DNA of 11,499 bases from a candidate division KSB1 bacterium (GTDB taxonomy: Bacteria > Zhuqueibacterota > JdFR-76 > DREG01), in NCBI GenBank assembly GCA_022566355.1, contig JADFJB010000140.1:1-11499 (forward strand), given 5' to 3'. Position 1 is the stretch's first letter. Every line of letters begins with the position of its first letter. Shown here in pieces: positions 1-7,025 of this stretch. Both the position numbers and the translations under genes were made by a program. The notes under the pieces were generated by a model. That model searched no databases, was not told the DNA's origin, and saw only the letters and a list, made by a program, of their open reading frames with translations.

Positions 1-523
1 TGCCCCGGTTCGCAACGACGATATCGGGAAGACCATCATTATTCAGGTCTACGACGTTTGCGTTTCGGGTAGGCCAATCAGCGCGACCGAATTTCGGACC
101 AGCCTGGAAGAATCCCTTGCCGTCGTTCAAGTACACGAGATTCGAATCCGGCCTGTCGTTACTGACGATTACATCCAGGTCGCCATCGCCATCGATATCG
201 GCGAGTCGTCCGGAATAGGACCGATTTGCGACGGTCCCAAGATCATATGATCTTATAACGCCGCCTTTACCATCGCCAAGGAGCACACGATTGACCAGCG
301 GCCAATGGCGCCCTTTTGCTAAAATGATATCGAGATTTCCGTCCCCATCAAGGTCTCCAAACGCAACATTAGCCGAAGTTTCAGAAGTGGTTTCAAGGAT
401 TACGGTGCGATCGTATCGTGGAAGATTCCCTGGTTTCGATATGTCGTTTACTTGTGCCTGCAAAGGCGTCTGTGCCGCAGCCAGGAGAACAAGAATTATT
501 GCGAGGAACGGTTTTCTAATCAT
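1..523 (-). CDS. Exported FG-GAP/VCBS repeat protein, N-terminal 174 residues (3' end outside window)
   Basis: Reading from the ATG at 523, the minus strand stays open to the window edge and gives 174 residues. Residues 1-23 form a signal peptide: MIRK, then a hydrophobic core rich in I, L and A, with likely cleavage after LQA before QVND. Three FG-GAP/VCBS units follow, each with a Ca2+-binding-type Asp loop: DLDGDGNLD (57-65), DIDGDGDLD (109-117) and DLNNDGLPD (159-167). Such units build extracellular beta-propellers that bind Ca2+ and often ligands or integrin-like partners, so this is a secreted or surface protein of unknown target. An AGGA Shine-Dalgarno-like site lies 9 nt upstream of the ATG. 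A copy of the dispersed repeat (from 538) starts just upstream and may carry its promoter. The C-terminus is not visible, so a sorting domain or catalytic domain cannot be judged. Confidence 0.9.
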   Translation of the reverse strand, partial: MIRKPFLAIILVLLAAAQTPLQAQVNDISKPGNLPRYDRTVILETTSETSANVAFGDLDGDGNLDIILAKGRHWPLVNRVLLGDGKGGVIRSYDLGTVANRSYSGRLADIDGDGDLDVIVSNDRPDSNLVYLNDGKGFFQAGPKFGRADWPTRNANVVDLNNDGLPDIVVANRG

Positions 524-537
524 ACAAGTTAATCCTA

Positions 538-660
538 TTGGTTTTGCAAATAACCATCCTGAGAAATTTTGTTCATTAATGTAAAATATTTTTTTCCAAA
601 AGCAAACCAAAGAAACCTGGTTTTCGGCGGCATTCGTTTCTTTTTGGATTTATTATTTTT
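538..660. repeat. Dispersed intergenic repeat, copy 1 (modules A and C)
   Basis: Module A is the 18-nt string TTGGTTTTGCAAATAACC at 538-555, identical to 1758-1775. Module C at 567-614 shares 26 consecutive identical bases with the start of 8004-8050 and then continues at high similarity (CCAAAAGCAAACCAAAGAA against CCAAAAGCAACCAAAGAA). Weaker similarity (GCATTCGTTTCTTTTT against GCAATCGTTTCGTTTTT) extends to about 660. The roughly 90 bp central module present in the other two copies is missing here. The end points are estimates by eye. Confidence 0.75.
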
Positions 661-768
661 TGATGCGAAGTAATATTGAAAAAGTTAGAAACAATTATCA
701 TTGTATTCTTCGATGAACTGCCCGGTGCGGACCCGCATTACGGGTGGGGTGGGTGGAAAAATACTCAT

Positions 769-900
769 TTAGGAATTTTTGCTTTCCTCTTGAGACCCCA
801 TCTCAATTCGCAATGGCAGGTCGGTCATTGCATAGTGAATGAATTGCTGACCCAGTCCTGTAAGTTCGTATAAATCGTCTTGATCAATAGCTGACTTCAT
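769..900 (-). CDS. Small hypothetical protein or C-terminal gene fragment
   Basis: From an ATG at 900 the minus strand encodes 43 residues containing LYELTGLGQQFIHYAMTDLP, ending in a TAA at 769-771. The composition looks like real protein. The same frame is open without a stop back to 1017 (82 codons in all), reading a basic, Ser/Lys-rich stretch (VKPKSKSSSQGG), but that extension has no ATG. The best reading is the C-terminal remnant of a longer gene whose 5' part has been lost or replaced by the upstream pRiA4b-like gene, which ends at 990 in another frame. An independent microprotein starting at 900 is the alternative; a GGTGG stretch about 13 nt upstream is too far away to be a convincing ribosome site. 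I do not recognise the family. Confidence 0.45.
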   Translation of the reverse strand: MKSAIDQDDLYELTGLGQQFIHYAMTDLPLRIEMGSQEESKNS

Positions 901-989
901 TGTTTTTTTGGTACCACCTTGTGAGGAAGATTTTGATTTTGGTTTAACTAAAAAATTTCCGTAATAGTCAGTTTCTCTGTGCTGACGAA

Positions 990-1694
990 CTATACTGCAT
1001 GATTTTTCATTACAAAGCTAGTAGATTTATGATATTCAATTAATATTTTGTGGTTATTTTTAGTGTACCTAAGATGAAAAGGCCATTTTCCATCTTTTTT
1101 TTGGGTTCCAGACTCTACATAATCAGGGTTGAATTTATCAGCTTCATATGGATAGTAGTTTTTTGCGTGGCCTTTAAGCCATTCAATATTGTCATTATAT
1201 TCGGAATGGTTAGGGTCATTTAATATTTCAATAAGTTGATAATATCCGGGTACCCCACCGCAATCCTCAGGTGGACATGCGCGTTCACCTGCTATACATA
1301 TTGGGTATTTAGCCTGACTGTCCTTCATGAGAATACTTTCAAGCAGGACATGATGCGACCATTTGTCACCGAAGTCATAATCATAGATAGCAAATTTCCC
1401 AGGGTCTGTGAAATAGTCCTTTACTAAAACCTCCCACCCTGGCAATACCAGATGGTCATAGGATTCTTTATCTGGAATACCTATTTCTGTTTCTTTTTTC
1501 TTGTAGGGCATCCGAACACGGAATGCATGTAGATGATAATCAAGCCAGCCCATTGAATCTTGTATTGCTACGTGCAGATCCCAAAAAGTATATCCAGAGG
1601 GTACTTGTATCACTCTCCAAATAGTTGGTTCTATTTCACTCAACTCAATCCGAAACTGGTAAACTAAATTATCACTAAGCTTATTTATTTTCAT
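990..1694 (-). CDS. Plasmid pRiA4b ORF-3 family protein (IS1096 TnpR-like passenger domain)
   Basis: This 234-residue protein matches the pRiA4b ORF-3 family, named after an Agrobacterium plasmid ORF and related to the passenger protein of IS1096. Landmarks are IEPTIWR (residues 21-27), LHVAIQDSMGW (40-50), YDYDFGDKWSH (104-114) and a Cys-containing CIAGERACPPEDCGG (133-147) followed by YYQLIEILNDP. The biochemical role of the family is not established; members are often found in mobile or accessory regions. I chose the ATG at 1694 over an in-frame ATG at 1727. AGGA lies just upstream of 1694, and the 11 extra residues would be read from the dispersed repeat that begins at about 1698. The last 40 or so residues (from VESGTQ on) are a lysine-rich tail past the usual domain, next to the fragment at 769-1017. 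No transposase is visible beside it. Confidence 0.88.
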   Translation of the reverse strand: MKINKLSDNLVYQFRIELSEIEPTIWRVIQVPSGYTFWDLHVAIQDSMGWLDYHLHAFRVRMPYKKKETEIGIPDKESYDHLVLPGWEVLVKDYFTDPGKFAIYDYDFGDKWSHHVLLESILMKDSQAKYPICIAGERACPPEDCGGVPGYYQLIEILNDPNHSEYNDNIEWLKGHAKNYYPYEADKFNPDYVESGTQKKDGKWPFHLRYTKNNHKILIEYHKSTSFVMKNHAV

Positions 1695-1697
1695 AAT

Positions 1698-1860
1698 TCC
1701 TACTAATAAATAGACCCGCGAAAACAAATGCTAAAACATTCATGATAATGAAACTTGTTGGTTTTGCAAATAACCCTATAAACATCGGAATGGGCGTTTT
1801 ATATTGTGTTTTCATAATATAAAACCATTCGATTTATGGTGTATAATTTATATCCCCGGG
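1698..1860. repeat. Dispersed intergenic repeat, copy 2 (left module, A and B)
   Basis: The unit starts with TCCTACTAATAAAT (1698-1711), like TCCTAACTAATAAAT at 7843-7857. It contains module A at 1758-1775 (identical to 538-555) and module B at 1794-1860. Module B is about 90% identical by eye to 7935-8003. It holds a perfect 9-bp inverted repeat, TTTTATATT (1797-1805) and AATATAAAA (1816-1824), with a 10-nt loop, and ends with TATAATTTATA and a C/G-rich CCCCGGG. Module C is absent. The unit abuts the start of the pRiA4b-like gene and contributes its AGGA. Confidence 0.75.
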
Positions 1861-1922
1861 ATGTGCTATAAACGACTGCTTCATTCGCGGGCGCCTCTTT
1901 TGAAAGTGAGATTATCTTGCCA

Positions 1923-4900
1923 TCAAAACAGATCCATGCTATCTAGCTTTGTCACACAATTATTATATTTTCTTGGCTTGCCCAACTCCTTCCATAATTC
2001 TGCCGCTTTGGCGTACTCGCCGAGCTTTTCATAAGTCTGGGCTATTTTTGCTTTGTTCTTACCCGATTTGACATACATCGCAAGCGCTTTTTCGTAGTTG
2101 TGTGCTTTGTAATAGGCTTCGCCTGCCCTGGTGAACTTCTGGATTTTCTCGAACATCCCGGCCGACTTGCCATACTTTCCCGCAACGTTGTAGTAGTTTG
2201 CCGCGTCAACTAGCAATCCGCGCTGCTCATAGATCTCTGCCAGTTTCAAGAATTCCTTTCTGTGCAGAAGAATTCTGGCCACTTCATAGAACTCGCCTTT
2301 TTCCATCATCATGTCCATGGCTTTGTCGTTGTGCGTAGATTCTGCGAAGATTCGATAGTTATGCTCGGTGATTTGCAATTGCCTTACGATGCGATTGAAG
2401 TCTTCAAACTTGCCCAGAAAATACAGTTTGATAGCAGAGAGCTCAGATATGTCTTTAACCAATTCCGGGTATTCGCGTTTGAATCGTTTTTCCAATTTGG
2501 ACATCGATTGCGGAGCTTCTTCGCGGAGCTCCCGGAGGTATGAGAAGTAGTGATCGTATCGCCGGCTTTTCTCCAGGTAGAATAGTTTCTTATCCTGGAG
2601 TTCGTCCGAAAAGGTAAGCCTTGTTAGGATCTCAACCCACTTCACCATCTCCTTCTCATCGGGGTCCTGTTCGAAATATTTGTCCATAAGAACGACCAGC
2701 GACGATTTATTTTCTAACTGGAACTGATAGTCTATATAATCATAATCATAATAGTAACTGCTAGAAAATGCGTAAGGCGGTTCGCTCAGGAGAAATTCAG
2801 CTGCGACTTTTATGAAATCATGCCTGAGGCAATATGCCGCGATTTTTTCTATTTGATAAGGCTGGTACAGGCATTTCCGCCAGTGGTTTAACGCCTGCTC
2901 GCGCCGGCTATCTTGCAGGGCGCAGCAACCTGCCTGGACATTGTCGTGAGCCAAAGTAAAACAAAGTTCTGCCGCTTCCAGTTGCTGCTGAGTGTGGAGT
3001 TGATGTCCCACATTGATGATGTCAGGCGCTATGACATGTCTGGCTACCCGCCTGGCGTCTGCAAAGTTATTTTGTCTGTCTTCTTCAGATTTGAGATAGT
3101 TCACAAACGCAGCCTTCATATTTTTCAACTTCTGGTAGGCTTTGGCAGCATGGTAATAGTCGTGGGCTAACTCGCAGAACCGGGCCGCTTCCGCAAAGTT
3201 CTTCAATTTGAAATAACTCATCGCCGTTCCATCATGGTCCTTCGCGACATAGTACCTGACCAGCGCTGGAAAATATTTTCGTTTCTCAAAAAAATCGTGC
3301 GCCTGAGAGAGCAGGTCCTCCGAATCTGATAGTTTCTTCACAACCTTGACTGCGTTATCGAAGTCCCTGGCCTTCTCGTATATTTTTAATTGGTTCGAAT
3401 AGTCCCCGGTCTGCTGATAAATTGAAAGCAAGCGATCTTGTCGTTTCAGGTGGCGCCATAGCCTCATGGCGCTGTCGAAGTCCTTAGCCTTTTCAAACAG
3501 CGCGGCCGCCTTTTCCAAATTCTTGAGTTTCTCGTAGAGCACGGCAGATTGCTTAAAGAGGCCGCCTTTTTCATAGTAGTAAGCCGCTTCTTCTTTGTCC
3601 TTGAGTCGCTTGAGACTTACTTCGGCCGCCTGGTCATATATTTTCGCCTTAACCAAAAACTCAAATCCCAGCCGATACGCTTTGCGGGATAGATGAATAT
3701 CCGCCAGTTCTCCAAAGCGGCCCTTCTGTTCCAATAACTTCAGATGACACCGATGCGCGTTTTCTTTACTGTTCGATTTGCTCCATAATAGAAAGGCTTG
3801 TTCGTAGTCTCCACATTTTTCATAATAAGAAGCGGCCTTGTCCAAATCTCCAATCTCTTGAAAACAGTTAGCCGCCAACTGAAAATCCTGTCGCTTTTCG
3901 GCCTCGTAAGCCCTGGCCTTGACCAACAATGTGTCTTCGCCGGCATTTTTGTAACACTCCATTGCCGCTTTGTAGTAACGCCGTTCGAAAAAATAATGCC
4001 CCTGAGTCAGCCATTCGTCGGGTGCGGAGATAACATTCCAGACACTGCTAATGTAGTTGACATCATCGGTGATATAAACTTTATCTCGGATAGGCTCGCT
4101 GCGCCAGATCAACGACGGTTCGGTATCGTCATAAATCAGCAAATCTCTCTGCGCGCGAGTGATGGCGACATAAAGCAGGTTGATTTCATGCTTGATTTTC
4201 GCTTGATGAATGCTTTGGTCGGATTCGGCTATAATGACCTTCCAGATATCTTTCGTACGAACATCGCTGCCAAATTTCCACAGCAACACAGTGTCGAATT
4301 CCAGACCTTTGGCTTCGTTAATAGTAAAAATGAGTTCCGTATCCAGAAGTTCTCTAAGGTACTTTTTCTCTTCCTCTGTGCGCACCAGGATGGTTTTTTT
4401 GGCGCTGGTGCTCCGGATACTCTCCAGAATTGTGGGTTGATCCAAATTCCGGACCACAACGGGCGGCCGTCCTTTGTATTTCCAGTCCTCCTTCGGCTCT
4501 TCGGCACTGCTGCCCAGAAGCTTCGCCTTTAACTCCAAAAGAATGTTGGACAATTCCACAATGCTGCCCGAACTTCTGAAATTCAAGTTGAGAAAATGAA
4601 TGTCCGGTATTTTGAGTTTCCGCTCATAAAAATGGCGTTTCAATTCTTCCCAGCGAAATCCACTGGGATTGATCGTCTGTTTCGTATCGCCACATAAAAG
4701 CAAATTCATCGGATTTCTGACCGTGTAAAAAAGTAGCTCATGTTGCACATCGGTCAAGTCCTGTACCTCGTCACAGACCACCAGGTCATAGCAATGGGTG
4801 TCCGGCTTATGTTCGCTCAATAGTGTCACAACCTCTCTGGTAAGATCCAACTCATCCCACAATCCCTCGCGGTGGAGTCTTTCCTGGTACCATTCGAAAA

Positions 4901-6206
4901 CGCGGTAGAGGTTGTGCCGGTCGAGTTGGAAATTGGGTGCTTTCTTCTTTCCAAGCGCTTCATAATCGACAAAAGAAAGATACTTTTTCTGTGTTAACTC
5001 CCTGGCTTTCGACAAAAGGTTGAAGGTGCGATCAATGACCGTCAACACCCGGTCGCCCTGGGCTTCGACGTAGTGACTAAGATTTCTGGAAAATGTCATG
5101 ATATCGGTTCCAAGATACTTCTGAACAAAGTTCTCCACTTTTTCGAGAGATTTCAATTGTGCGAAGGTGTAAAATTGTTGCTGCAAAGCGCTCAAAAACC
5201 TTGGTTGAACCGGCTTGATTTTCAAACCTACCAAGGCGTTTTTGAGGATGTTGATGTTGATTTGCGGCAGGGCACCTTTGATGATGGAACGAATTTCCTC
5301 CCAGATCAAGGGAGCGTCGTATCCCTTCGCCTGTGGACAGGACAAGATCATCTTACTAAACTTCTCAAAGTCGACCTCTTTCTCTCTTGCAATGCTATTG
5401 TGACATCGCTCCGCGACATCCAGGCAGTATTCCTTAAATGTAAAAAACACAGGATCGAGGTACTCTTCTCTTAATGGGCTGGTATTCAACAAGCCATGGT
5501 ATAGTTTCCGCGCTGCGTTTTTCAAATGGTGATTGTAGGTGATGAACAGTTTTTTCTTTTTTGCCAGCGGTAGTTTCAGCAGGTAATAGATGCCGAGGGT
5601 GGTCTTACCGCTGCCAGCGGTGCCAGAGACTAAGGTCGGTAAAGGTTGGTTTAAGACTGCCTGCTGCTTTGGCGTTAGGTAGAGCTGCAACTCGAATGTA
5701 TCTTCCTGGTGATCTTGAATACGCCCCCAACTCTCTTCGTCCAGGAGATGCCATCTTTGGGTTGCGGAATCATCTGATATTTTCTGGGTAATGCTCTCTT
5801 GCGTAAAGTAAGCTGCATCCAGATTTTCCAGTGAGATTTCACCTATGGATTCTTCATGGTAGGGTTTGAATTGCAGGAAAGGAACGTTGCCTGGGAGGAT
5901 GCCTTTAGTTTTCCGGCTCACCCGGTCGTGCACAACAATGCCCCAAATGTAGACCAGTAAGGCGCCGGAGGATGCGCCATTTTCCTCTTCATGCCCCACC
6001 GTAAAGAGGATACGGTTAGCACGGTCGAGTCTGGCCTCGAAAACGACCTTCTGCCCTGCCAGGCTCTTGAGTTTCTTGACATTCAAACCGCCATCCCAGT
6101 ACCCGATCTCCAAATACTCAATCTTCTGCCGCAATTTCTTCCGGTAGGTATGAGGCTGGGAGAGCATATACTTCTTGAAGGAATCGTTGATAAGAACCTT
6201 GATCAT
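1923..6206 (-). CDS. Giant RelE-like / UvrD-type SF1 helicase / TPR-repeat fusion protein
   Basis: This is a 1427-residue cytoplasmic protein with three parts. (1) Residues 1-98 look like a RelE/ParE toxin fold: a basic helical segment, KKLKSLAG, then VVFEARLDRANRILFTV and a final LVYIWGIVVHDRV strand. (2) Residues 175-700 are a complete UvrD/Rep-like superfamily 1 helicase: Q-motif LTPKQQAVL (177-185), Walker A GTAGSGKTT (195-203), Ia FITYNHHL (221-228), Walker B/II CDEVQD (478-483), III CGDTKQTI (505-512), IV LNFRSS (541-546), V EAKGLEFDTVLL (631-642) and VI VAITRAQRD (680-688). All catalytic residues are present, so ATP-dependent nucleic-acid translocation is expected. (3) Residues 734-1110 and 1255-1410 are degenerate TPR-like helical pairs (YEKAKDFDSA, YYEKCGDYEQA, YEKLGEYAKAAELWKEL), probably a protein-binding scaffold. 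There is no signal peptide or membrane segment. No clear Shine-Dalgarno site precedes the ATG. Its role is unknown; defence is an inference. Confidence 0.9.
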   Translation of the reverse strand: MIKVLINDSFKKYMLSQPHTYRKKLRQKIEYLEIGYWDGGLNVKKLKSLAGQKVVFEARLDRANRILFTVGHEEENGASSGALLVYIWGIVVHDRVSRKTKGILPGNVPFLQFKPYHEESIGEISLENLDAAYFTQESITQKISDDSATQRWHLLDEESWGRIQDHQEDTFELQLYLTPKQQAVLNQPLPTLVSGTAGSGKTTLGIYYLLKLPLAKKKKLFITYNHHLKNAARKLYHGLLNTSPLREEYLDPVFFTFKEYCLDVAERCHNSIAREKEVDFEKFSKMILSCPQAKGYDAPLIWEEIRSIIKGALPQININILKNALVGLKIKPVQPRFLSALQQQFYTFAQLKSLEKVENFVQKYLGTDIMTFSRNLSHYVEAQGDRVLTVIDRTFNLLSKARELTQKKYLSFVDYEALGKKKAPNFQLDRHNLYRVFEWYQERLHREGLWDELDLTREVVTLLSEHKPDTHCYDLVVCDEVQDLTDVQHELLFYTVRNPMNLLLCGDTKQTINPSGFRWEELKRHFYERKLKIPDIHFLNLNFRSSGSIVELSNILLELKAKLLGSSAEEPKEDWKYKGRPPVVVRNLDQPTILESIRSTSAKKTILVRTEEEKKYLRELLDTELIFTINEAKGLEFDTVLLWKFGSDVRTKDIWKVIIAESDQSIHQAKIKHEINLLYVAITRAQRDLLIYDDTEPSLIWRSEPIRDKVYITDDVNYISSVWNVISAPDEWLTQGHYFFERRYYKAAMECYKNAGEDTLLVKARAYEAEKRQDFQLAANCFQEIGDLDKAASYYEKCGDYEQAFLLWSKSNSKENAHRCHLKLLEQKGRFGELADIHLSRKAYRLGFEFLVKAKIYDQAAEVSLKRLKDKEEAAYYYEKGGLFKQSAVLYEKLKNLEKAAALFEKAKDFDSAMRLWRHLKRQDRLLSIYQQTGDYSNQLKIYEKARDFDNAVKVVKKLSDSEDLLSQAHDFFEKRKYFPALVRYYVAKDHDGTAMSYFKLKNFAEAARFCELAHDYYHAAKAYQKLKNMKAAFVNYLKSEEDRQNNFADARRVARHVIAPDIINVGHQLHTQQQLEAAELCFTLAHDNVQAGCCALQDSRREQALNHWRKCLYQPYQIEKIAAYCLRHDFIKVAAEFLLSEPPYAFSSSYYYDYDYIDYQFQLENKSSLVVLMDKYFEQDPDEKEMVKWVEILTRLTFSDELQDKKLFYLEKSRRYDHYFSYLRELREEAPQSMSKLEKRFKREYPELVKDISELSAIKLYFLGKFEDFNRIVRQLQITEHNYRIFAESTHNDKAMDMMMEKGEFYEVARILLHRKEFLKLAEIYEQRGLLVDAANYYNVAGKYGKSAGMFEKIQKFTRAGEAYYKAHNYEKALAMYVKSGKNKAKIAQTYEKLGEYAKAAELWKELGKPRKYNNCVTKLDSMDLF

Positions 6207-6274
6207 AGTTTCGTGTCAATCGCTTTCTTGTTTTTAGTAAGGAAAACGTCGATGAGCCGGTATTATGTGACAGT

Positions 6275-6303
6275 AATGTAATCAAACTTGAAGTGAATAT
6301 CAA
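6275..6303 (-). promoter_or_regulatory. Candidate promoter of the helicase gene
   Basis: On the minus strand TTGATA (6303-6298) and TACATT (6280-6275) are separated by exactly 17 nt, a sigma-70-like arrangement about 70 nt upstream of the helicase ATG at 6206. It sits inside a pair of nested inverted repeats, described in the findings. If the host is a Bacteroidota-like organism its housekeeping promoters may look different, which lowers confidence. Confidence 0.35.
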
Positions 6304-6479
6304 GACGACATTACCACAAAACTCGTCTCTTCTCCGCATTTCACATTGTGTAAAAAGTCAGGGGGCGTTAGTCGAATGATTACAAAATAACGTGTGTTTA
6401 AGAATAAATAGTAATGAATTGTCAAATTCTGATTATAAAGTCATTTGGTTGTCATTAACTGAATGAATGAAATAAATTA

Positions 6480-6496
6480 TGCGACTTCGTGTCGCA
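6480..6496 (-). terminator. Short hairpin, possible terminator of the hicB transcript
   Basis: TGCGAC and GTCGCA form a perfect 6-bp stem around a 5-nt loop (TTCGT on the plus strand). Read on the minus strand it lies about 190 nt past the hicB-like stop and is followed by TAATTTATTT, a poor T-tract. It could be a weak terminator or simply a structured element. Confidence 0.25.
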
Positions 6497-6684
6497 ATAT
6501 AACGCAAAACTAACCCGCACCGGACGAATGGGCACGGAGATTCGAAATAAGTAATAAGCCTGAAAATCAGTGAAGACGTTAAAGAGAGAACCGCCCCCGG
6601 CATCGGGTGCAGTTGTTGTGAAGCCATGTGCCCTATTTACAAGCACTTAACTTATGGGTTTTCGTACAAAAGTTATTATTAGCA

Positions 6685-7023
6685 TTAGTCTGAAACAATT
6701 CTTCTTAAGGTTTTAACTACAAAATTATTTAGGCTCACACCTTCATTCAATGCACGGACCGCTAAAGCTTGATGTAGGTCAGGGTCAGTGCGCAGTACAA
6801 ATTTTCCAGAATATTTTTTACCGGCAGTGGCTGATGGAAGAGGGCGACCATCTTTTTTGTAAATCTCAATCCACTCATCCACAATTTGACAAAGCTCTTG
6901 GTAGACTTTCGTTTCATCTTCACCATGACAACATTTTCCTATCCAACCTGGGACAGAACCCACATAGCACTGATCTTCTTCAGACCACTCCACTAATTTT
7001 AAATATTTATCTCTTTCTTTCAT
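6685..7023 (-). CDS. hicB: HicB-family antitoxin
   Basis: This 112-residue protein has the two-part HicB layout. The N-terminal degenerate RNase H-like domain (about residues 8-60) contains VEWSEEDQCYVGSVPGW and GEDETKVYQELCQIVDEWI, the typical 'envelope' sequence. The C-terminal part (71-110) is a ribbon-helix-helix/HicB-like DNA-binding segment, GKFVLRTDPDLHQALAVRA followed by LNEGVSLNNFVVKTL. In this family HicB neutralises the HicA mRNA interferase and represses its own operon through the C-terminal domain. GGAAG lies 7 nt before the ATG, inside the end of the preceding hicA frame, and only 2 nt separate the hicA stop from this ATG, so translation is probably coupled. The gene is full length, whereas its hicA partner appears broken. 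Confidence is high for the family and lower for present-day antitoxin activity. Confidence 0.88.
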   Translation of the reverse strand: MKERDKYLKLVEWSEEDQCYVGSVPGWIGKCCHGEDETKVYQELCQIVDEWIEIYKKDGRPLPSATAGKKYSGKFVLRTDPDLHQALAVRALNEGVSLNNFVVKTLRRIVSD

Positions 7024-7025
7024 TT

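Larger units (their letters stand above)
6207..6684. other. Intergenic leader between hicB-like gene and helicase gene (478 bp)
   Basis: No convincing gene lies here. Overlapping minus-strand open frames of 63-64 codons (about 6433-6646) exist in two phases, with no family signature and no ribosome site, and look like chance. The stretch holds a candidate promoter with dyads for the helicase gene (6273-6314) and a short strong hairpin (6480-6496). At 478 bp it is long compared with the 2-32 bp spacers in the window's tighter gene pairs, which argues that the helicase gene has its own transcription start. Confidence 0.6.

Noticed and set aside
676-873. A 65-codon plus-strand open frame
   Set aside because: It begins with a TTG, runs through the G-rich tract and overlaps the better-looking minus-strand fragment.
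1695-1727. Upstream ATG at 1727 as the start of the pRiA4b-like protein
   Set aside because: The added residues come from the dispersed repeat, are not part of the family, and the ATG at 1694 has AGGA directly upstream.
3798-4532. A 244-codon plus-strand open frame opposite the helicase gene
   Set aside because: It is antisense to the clearly conserved helicase motifs III-VI and has no recognisable domain; it is a shadow of codon bias on the other strand.
6433-6646. Two overlapping minus-strand open frames of 63-64 codons in the helicase leader
   Set aside because: They overlap in different phases, show no family motif, have no ribosome site and read as low-quality protein, so chance frames are more likely.
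6366-6660. GCGTTAG and TTAACTT strings suggesting integron attC sites around the hic/helicase genes
   Set aside because: GCGTTAGTC does not fit the GTTRRRY core, and no matching RYYYAAC partner with an imperfect palindrome between was found; no integrase is present.
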